From Halomicrobium zhouii (lineage in GTDB: Archaea > Halobacteriota > Halobacteria > Halobacteriales > Haloarculaceae), in the NCBI RefSeq assembly GCF_900114435.1, contig NZ_FOZK01000001.1:124001-188000 (forward strand): a DNA stretch of 64,000 nt, written 5' to 3'. Of this stretch, positions 59,133-64,000 are shown one piece after another (the first letter of the stretch is position 1; each line of letters starts with the position of its first letter). The notes beneath the pieces were generated by a model. The model saw nothing but the letters and a program-made list of their open reading frames with translations, was not told the DNA's origin and did not search any database. The translations under genes and the position numbers were made by a program.

Positions 59133-60170
59133 TTACGGCGCGCCGACAGGGTGGAAGCCGGTAAAGTCCAGGCCCGCCGTCTCCTCGAGACCGAGCGCGA
59201 CGTTGGCGGCGTGGACAGCCTGGCCGGCCGACCCCTTCATCATGTTGTCGATGGCCGAGAAGACGACGAGGCGCCTGTTCGCGGCGTCGACCTCGAAGCC
59301 GACCTCGGCGAAGTTGGTGCCCGCGACGGCCTTGGGCTCGGGGTAGCGGTAGACGCCACCGCCGCCCGAGGCCATGCGGACGAACGGTTCGTCCTCGTAG
59401 CTCCCGCGGTAGGCCCCCCACATGTCGCCCTTCGAGACGGGCCCGTCGGGGAAGATATGGCACGTCGCCGCGGCGCCGCGGATCATGTCCACCGCGTGGA
59501 CGGTGAAGGAGACGTCGACGCCGAGGAACTGCTCGATCTCGGCCTCGTGGCGGTGGCCCGTGGGCGCGTACGGGCGGACGACGCCCGAGCGCTCGGGATG
59601 GCTCGAGGCTTCGCCGCCGCCGGCGCCGCCCTCCGAGGAGCCGACCTTCACGTCGACGACGATCTGTTCGTCGCCGGAGAGGATGTCGTGTTCGAACAGG
59701 GGCAACAGGCCCATGATCGTCGCCGTGGCGTTGCAGCCGCCGGAGGCGATCAGGTCCGCGCCGGGCAGGTTCTCGCGGTTCAGTTCGGGGAGCGCGTACT
59801 CAGACTCCGCCAGCAGTTCCGGGCGCGTGTGCCCGTCGTACCACTCGTCGTACTGCTCTTCCGAGTCGAGGCGGAAGTCCGCCGAGAGGTCGACGACGGT
59901 GTCCGCGGCGTCCTGGAAGGCGTCGACGTGCTCCATCGAGACGCCGTGGGGCGTCCCGGCGAACAGCACGTCCACGCTCTCCAGGTCCTCCGGGCTGGTG
60001 AAGCGGAGATCCAGGTGGCGGAGGTTGGGGTGGGAGTGGCCCACCGTCTTGTTCTCCTTCGAACGACTCGTGGCCTGTGCGATCTCGAACTCGGGGTGAC
60101 CGTCGAGGATGCGGAGGAGTTCGCCGCCGGTGAAGCCGGAGCCGCCGACGACAGAGGCGGTGTACGTCAT
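59133..60170 (-). CDS. argC: [LysW]-glutamyl phosphate reductase
   Basis: A 345-residue NADPH-dependent semialdehyde dehydrogenase. NADP motif VVGGSGFTGGELLRIL (residues 7-22), FAGTPHGVS (about 70), and the catalytic cysteine in ASGGCNATATIMGLL (about 142-156), with the histidine in PTGHRHEAEIE (about 200). It reduces carrier-bound glutamyl phosphate to the semialdehyde. The ATG at 60170 overlaps the stop of argX. The upstream continuation of the frame is a shadow. Confidence 0.93.
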   Translation of the reverse strand: MTYTASVVGGSGFTGGELLRILDGHPEFEIAQATSRSKENKTVGHSHPNLRHLDLRFTSPEDLESVDVLFAGTPHGVSMEHVDAFQDAADTVVDLSADFRLDSEEQYDEWYDGHTRPELLAESEYALPELNRENLPGADLIASGGCNATATIMGLLPLFEHDILSGDEQIVVDVKVGSSEGGAGGGEASSHPERSGVVRPYAPTGHRHEAEIEQFLGVDVSFTVHAVDMIRGAAATCHIFPDGPVSKGDMWGAYRGSYEDEPFVRMASGGGGVYRYPEPKAVAGTNFAEVGFEVDAANRRLVVFSAIDNMMKGSAGQAVHAANVALGLEETAGLDFTGFHPVGAP

Positions 60171-61063
60171 GCGCTCACCTCGCCCGCTTCTGCTTCTTCC
60201 TCGACCTTGGTCTCCAGCCAGTCGACGACCTTCGCGGGCACGTCGACGTCGGTGACCTCGGAGAGGGCCTTGAACTCGACCGTGTGGTTGACCTCGTGGA
60301 CGGTGTAGTCCTCGGGGTTCCCGTCCTCGTCGACGCCGGTCTCCATCAGGTCGATACCCAGGAGGCCGCCGCCGACGGAGTCGCTGGCCTTCTCGACGAG
60401 TTCCAGCGCGCGGTCGTCGAGTTCGAAGGTGTCCGTGTCGGCGCCCTTCGCGGCGTTGGTGAGCCAGTGTTCGGACTCGCGCACCATCGCGGCGACGGGC
60501 TCGCCGTCGGTGGCCAGCACGCGGATGTCGCGGCCGGGCTTGTCGACGAACTCCTGGACGTAGAAGATCTTGTGCTCGTAGTGGCCCAGGGTCTCCTTGT
60601 GTTCGAGGATGGCCTCGGCGGCGTCCTTCGAGTCGATCTTGGCCATCAGGCGACCCCACGAGCCCACGACGGGCTTGAGGACGCAGGGGTAGCCGAACTC
60701 TTCGATGGACGCCATGGCGGCGTCCTTCGTGAACGCCACGTCGGTGTTGGGCGTCGGGACGCCGGCCTCCACGAGCGCGAGACTGTTCTTGACCTTGTCG
60801 GCGCATATCTCGGCGGTCTCGGGTCCGTTGACCACGGGAATGCCGTAGGCCTCGACGAACTTCGTCGCGTAGACGGAGCGACTCGTCGCGAGACAGCGGT
60901 CGACGACGACGTCCACGCCGTCGAAAATCTCGGGCGGGTCCTCGATGTTGAACTGCTGTTTCCGGACGTCGATCTTGGTGACCTCGTGGTCACGCTCGCG
61001 AAGCTCGTTGAGCAGGAGCTTCTCGTCCTGGCGGATGCGCGAATAGAGTATTCCTACGTTCAT
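60167..61063 (-). CDS. argX: Glutamate-[LysW] ligase (ATP-grasp)
   Basis: A 298-residue RimK/LysX-type ATP-grasp enzyme: N-terminal domain IDVRKQQFNIEDPPE, lysine loop CVLKPVVGSWGRLMAKIDSK (about 127-146), and C-terminal metal sites LGIDLME (about 245) and VHEVNHTVEFK (about 268). It attaches glutamate (ArgX) or aminoadipate (LysX) to the C-terminal glutamate of ArgW. In haloarchaea, where lysine comes from diaminopimelate, the arginine role is expected. It lies 36 bp after argW. Confidence 0.92.
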   Translation of the reverse strand: MNVGILYSRIRQDEKLLLNELRERDHEVTKIDVRKQQFNIEDPPEIFDGVDVVVDRCLATSRSVYATKFVEAYGIPVVNGPETAEICADKVKNSLALVEAGVPTPNTDVAFTKDAAMASIEEFGYPCVLKPVVGSWGRLMAKIDSKDAAEAILEHKETLGHYEHKIFYVQEFVDKPGRDIRVLATDGEPVAAMVRESEHWLTNAAKGADTDTFELDDRALELVEKASDSVGGGLLGIDLMETGVDEDGNPEDYTVHEVNHTVEFKALSEVTDVDVPAKVVDWLETKVEEEAEAGEVSA

Positions 61064-61099
61064 TTTTGTCTCTGTGCGGCGAGAGTAGTCACGACGGAC

Positions 61100-61264
61100 T
61101 TACTCTCCCCAGTCTTCCTCGAGCTCGGGCGCGGAGTCGAGCTCGACGGGGTCGACGCCGATCACTTCGAGCTCGGCGCCGCAGGTGGAACAGTCGACGA
61201 TCTCTCCGACTTCGAGGTCCTCGTGCAGGGAGACTTCGGCCCCACACTCGACGCATTCTGGCAT
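61100..61264 (-). CDS. argW: Amino-group carrier protein LysW/ArgW
   Basis: A 54-residue acidic protein, first gene of the operon. Zinc ribbon CVEC (residues 4-7) and CSTC (25-28) and the invariant C-terminus EDWGE, whose last glutamate is the attachment point for the growing amino acid. It is too short for many gene finders but unmistakable. It carries the biosynthetic intermediate through ArgX, ArgB, ArgC, ArgD and ArgE, so the free acids are protected from cyclisation. Confidence 0.93.
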   Translation of the reverse strand: MPECVECGAEVSLHEDLEVGEIVDCSTCGAELEVIGVDPVELDSAPELEEDWGE

Positions 61265-61291
61265 TGTACTCGCAATTCGATCAGCGACCCA

Positions 61292-61299
61292 CTTAAAGC
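61292..61299 (-). promoter_or_regulatory. TATA-like box of the argW operon
   Basis: On the minus strand GCTTTAAG lies about 28-35 bp before the argW ATG at 61264, fitting a leaderless start. The 190-bp gap between argH and argW holds this promoter and otherwise no gene. Confidence 0.5.
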
Positions 61300-61454
61300 C
61301 TTCGAACTTATCAGAATGGATTAGTAACGCGTACTACCGTCTAACGGTCAGAAAGTGGACTTTACAGCAACACGGCGACATCCTATATCAGGAATATGGT
61401 AGTATCTCCCCTCGCGGGGATGGTCGGATCGGTGGTCGCCGGAGGAGCCCCTTC

Positions 61455-62948
61455 TCACACATGGCTCTCCACCTCCGTCTGGAGCGTCTCGGCGGCGGAT
61501 TCGACCGCTTCCCGTTCGGCGACGACGGCGTCGCGGTGGTCGTCCAGCGCCTGTTCGGCCGCCGACAGTTGTTCGGTCACGGCGTCGGCGGCGGGTCCGC
61601 CACGGGAGTCGCGCATCGCGACGCTGGCTTCGGGGTCCAGCGCCTCCTCGACGGCCGACCGATCGACGTGGACGTCGAGGGGCTCGCCCAGAACGTCCTG
61701 GGCGACGGCGTCGAGATCCTCGTAGGACGGCGCATGCCCCTCGAACTCCCGGCCCGCGACGGTCGCGACGACCTCGTGGGCGGTGCGGAACGGAATGCCC
61801 GCTTTCGCCAGCAGGTCGGCGACGCCCGTGGCCGTGGAGAACCCCTCGCCGGCCGCTGCGGCCAGCACGTCCTCGGGCCACTCGGCGGTCGCCACCGCGC
61901 CGGTCGCCACCTCGACGCTCTCGGTGACGGCGTCGACCGCGCCCCAGACGTGGGTGGTCGCGCGCTGCAGGTCGCGGTTGTACGCGCGGGGCAGCCCCTT
62001 CAGCGTCGTGAGCAGGCCGTTCAGCCCGGCCGTCGCGTCGCCGGTGCGCCCGCGCACGAGTTCCATCGTGTCGGGGTTCTTCTTCTGGGGCATGATCGAC
62101 GACGTCGAGGCGTACTCGTCGGCCACCTCGACGTGGCCCTTGCTGGCGAAGCCGATGACGTCCTCCGCCATTCCCGACAGCGTCGTCGCGAGGGTGGCGA
62201 GCGCGGCGTTGGTCTCGACCAGGAAATCGCGCGTCGAGACGGCGTCCATCGAGTTCTCGACCACGCCGTCGAATCCCAGCAACTCTGCCGTGCGCTCCCG
62301 GTCGACGTCGTAGGGGACGCCGCCGAACGCGCCGGCGCCCAGCGGATTCTGATTCACTCGCCCGTAGGCGTCCAGCAGGCGTTCGGTGTCGCGGGCCAGC
62401 GCCTGCTCGTAGGAGGCGACCCAGTGGCCCACCGTCGTCGGCTGGGCGGGCTGGAGGTGGGTGTAGCCGGGCATCACGGTGTCCGTGTGGTCCGCCGCGA
62501 CGGCCACCAGCTCCTCGCGGGCCTCCACGACCGTCTCGATGGTATCGAGCAGGTCCTCGCGGAGGCGGTAGCGGATGTCCGCGGCTACCTCGTCGTTGCG
62601 CGAGCGCGCGGTGTGCATCTTTCCGCCATCCGAACCGACGCGGTCGATGACCGCCGACTCGATGGCCTCCTGGACGTCTTCGCCGTCGGGGAGCGCGCCG
62701 TGGCCGTCGGCCTCGATGTCGTCCAGCGCGCGCAGAATCTCGCCGACGGTGTCGTCTTCGACGATGCCCTGTTCGGCGAGCATGACGACGTGGGCGCGGT
62801 CGACGGCCAGGTCGGCGTGGAAGATGCGCTCGTCGGCCTCGAGCGAGGAGAGGAACGCGCGGGCGGGGCCGCCGCTGAAGCGGTCGCGGCGGACGGCCGT
62901 CTCCCGTCCCGCGTCGTTCGCGCCGGTCTGGTCCTCTCCGTCGCTCAT
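61455..62948 (-). CDS. argH: Argininosuccinate lyase
   Basis: A 497-residue fumarase/aspartase superfamily lyase. The signature SSIMPQKKNPDTMELVRG (about residues 283-300) contains the catalytic serine loop, HTARSRNDEVA (about 113) the substrate-binding region, and GYTHLQPAQPTTVGHW (about 158-173) the catalytic histidine. The C-terminal 50 residues form a helical extension. It splits argininosuccinate to arginine and fumarate. The start lies 4 bp after the argG stop, so the two share a transcript. Confidence 0.94.
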   Translation of the reverse strand: MSDGEDQTGANDAGRETAVRRDRFSGGPARAFLSSLEADERIFHADLAVDRAHVVMLAEQGIVEDDTVGEILRALDDIEADGHGALPDGEDVQEAIESAVIDRVGSDGGKMHTARSRNDEVAADIRYRLREDLLDTIETVVEAREELVAVAADHTDTVMPGYTHLQPAQPTTVGHWVASYEQALARDTERLLDAYGRVNQNPLGAGAFGGVPYDVDRERTAELLGFDGVVENSMDAVSTRDFLVETNAALATLATTLSGMAEDVIGFASKGHVEVADEYASTSSIMPQKKNPDTMELVRGRTGDATAGLNGLLTTLKGLPRAYNRDLQRATTHVWGAVDAVTESVEVATGAVATAEWPEDVLAAAAGEGFSTATGVADLLAKAGIPFRTAHEVVATVAGREFEGHAPSYEDLDAVAQDVLGEPLDVHVDRSAVEEALDPEASVAMRDSRGGPAADAVTEQLSAAEQALDDHRDAVVAEREAVESAAETLQTEVESHV

Positions 62949-62952
62949 CTGT

Positions 62953-64000
62953 CTATTCCTCCGAGTCGTGGTCGACCGCGCTCTCGCTCACGGCTTCGCC
63001 GTTCGCGTTTTCCGCGGTCTCGCTCCCGTCGGTCGCTCCGACCGCGCTAATCCCCGATCCGTCCGTCACGGCCTCGCTCTTGCCCTTTGCCTTCTCTAGC
63101 ACCTTGTTCGCCAGGCGGGACTGGAAGCCGTGGTACTTGGCGACGCCCGTGGCGTCTTCCTGGGTGATGGAGCCGGTGACGGCCTCCTCGTTGAACGAGG
63201 CCGCCGACTCGCTGTAGACGGAGTACGCCGACTCGCGGGAGACGGCGCGACAGTGGCCGCCTTCGAGCTTCACCGTGACGGAGCCCGTGACGCGCTCGTT
63301 GGTCTCGTCGATGAACGCCTCCAGCGCGCCCGTGAGGGGTGCGTCGACGAGGCCCTGGTACCCCTTCTGGGACCACTGTTGGTCGACCTGCTGTTTGAAC
63401 TCGCGCTCCTCGGCGGTGAGGACGAGCCCTTCGAGCGCTTCGTGAGCCGTCAGCAGCACCGTCGCGGCGGGGTGCTCGTAGTTCTCGCGCACCTTGAGGC
63501 CGAGCATGCGATCTTCCATCATGTCCGTGCGACCGACGCCGTGGGCGCCGGCCTGCTCGTTGAGCCGTTCGATGAGTTCGACGGAGCCGAGTTCCTCGCC
63601 GTCGACGGCGACGGCCTCGCCGTCCTCGAACTCGATGTCGACGAGTTCCGCGTCCTTGCCCGACGGATTTTCGGTCCAGAGGTAGATGTCGTCCTCCGGA
63701 ATCGTGGCGGGGTCTTCGAGTTCGGAGCCCTCGATAGAGCGGCTCCAGAGGTTCGTGTCGATGGAGTAGCGGCCGCCGTCGCCGCCCTCGACGGGCAGGC
63801 CCTTCTCCTGGGCGTACTCGTTCTCCCACTCGCGGGTGAGGCCGAGTTCGCGGACGGGGGCGATGACCTCCAGGTCGGAGTCGCGCCACACCGCCTCGAA
63901 GCGGAGCTGGTCGTTCCCCTTGCCGGTGCAGCCGTGGGCGATGGCGGCACAGCCCTGTTGCTCGGCGACGTCGAGGATGGCCTTGGCGATGACCGGGCGC
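62953..64000 (-). CDS. argG: Argininosuccinate synthase (N-terminus outside window)
   Basis: The visible 348 residues are the C-terminal part of ArgG. HGCTGKGNDQLRFEAVWRD (near the window edge) is the conserved ATP/aspartate region, and YSIDTNLWSRSIEGSELEDP and GRTDMMEDRMLGLKVRENYE follow in order. The last 50 residues are an acidic Ala/Ser-rich tail typical of halophiles. The first codons lie beyond position 64000; the frame is open at the edge. It condenses citrulline and aspartate using ATP, linking ArgF to ArgH. Confidence 0.94.
   Translation of the reverse strand, partial: RPVIAKAILDVAEQQGCAAIAHGCTGKGNDQLRFEAVWRDSDLEVIAPVRELGLTREWENEYAQEKGLPVEGGDGGRYSIDTNLWSRSIEGSELEDPATIPEDDIYLWTENPSGKDAELVDIEFEDGEAVAVDGEELGSVELIERLNEQAGAHGVGRTDMMEDRMLGLKVRENYEHPAATVLLTAHEALEGLVLTAEEREFKQQVDQQWSQKGYQGLVDAPLTGALEAFIDETNERVTGSVTVKLEGGHCRAVSRESAYSVYSESAASFNEEAVTGSITQEDATGVAKYHGFQSRLANKVLEKAKGKSEAVTDGSGISAVGATDGSETAENANGEAVSESAVDHDSEE

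Overview
The window is a high-GC stretch of a haloarchaeal (class Halobacteria) chromosome. This is supported by the acidic proteomes, leaderless-type TATA promoters, overlapping start/stop codons, Tat-dependent secretion, and archaeal replication genes: Orc1/Cdc6, the small subunit of polymerase D, Hef and an XPD-type helicase. The malate dehydrogenase reads very like the Haloarcula enzyme and the gene order at the origin is the main-origin arrangement of haloarchaea, so a Haloarcula relative (Haloarculaceae) is my best guess. That placement is inference, not proof.

Positions 1 to about 9,820 look like most of an integrated pleolipovirus-type provirus whose left end lies outside the window. 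A rightward block (101-4905) carries a 4-TM VP3-like membrane protein, a 501-residue spike-like protein with signal peptide and C-terminal anchor, two further membrane proteins and a VP8-like NTPase, almost all with overlapping codons. It is followed by an AT-rich cargo segment (about 4.9-7.4 kb) with a Tat-exported protein, an HExxH protein and a lipoprotein. Then come two PhiH1-type repressors, a perfect 17-bp palindrome in the divergent control region, and an operon of two tiny zinc-ribbon proteins plus a tyrosine integrase. Downstream of the integrase lie a tRNA-3'-end-like fragment and three tandem hairpins.

From 10 to 25 kb there is ordinary chromosome: small membrane proteins, a Tat substrate, an MFS carrier, an M29 aminopeptidase, a phosphodiesterase, a CDF cation exporter, an XPD/Rad3-like helicase, an erythromycin-esterase-like lipoprotein, SerB and a MetY-type enzyme.

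From 25 to 33 kb is the replication neighbourhood: polymerase D small subunit, two tandem Sec11-type signal peptidases, orc1/cdc6, and a 1.2-kb intergenic replication origin with inverted G-string ORB boxes around an AT-rich core and 4 x 19-bp iteron-like repeats. The three origin-associated genes oapA-oapB-oapC follow. Additional ORB-like boxes occur inside the polymerase gene and far away in capA.

From 33 to 55 kb are malate dehydrogenase, a Zn-ribbon protein, a thioredoxin-fold protein, the Hef helicase/nuclease, a KhtTU-like K+/H+ antiporter pair, a dolichol-kinase-like protein, GlyRS with a CBS protein, SerA, ThrC, CapA and several small membrane or regulatory proteins. Three copies of a long, almost fully palindromic repeat (family A; 13.55, 40.03 and 49.20 kb) and two copies of a second repeat (family B; 45.86 and 55.07 kb) occupy otherwise empty intergenic regions.

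From 55 to 64 kb is a complete carrier-protein (LysW/ArgW) arginine pathway, all on the minus strand. argG-argH form one unit (argG runs off the window). argW-argX-argC-argB-argD-argE-argF form a tightly overlapping operon that takes glutamate to citrulline via ornithine; ArgG and ArgH then complete arginine.
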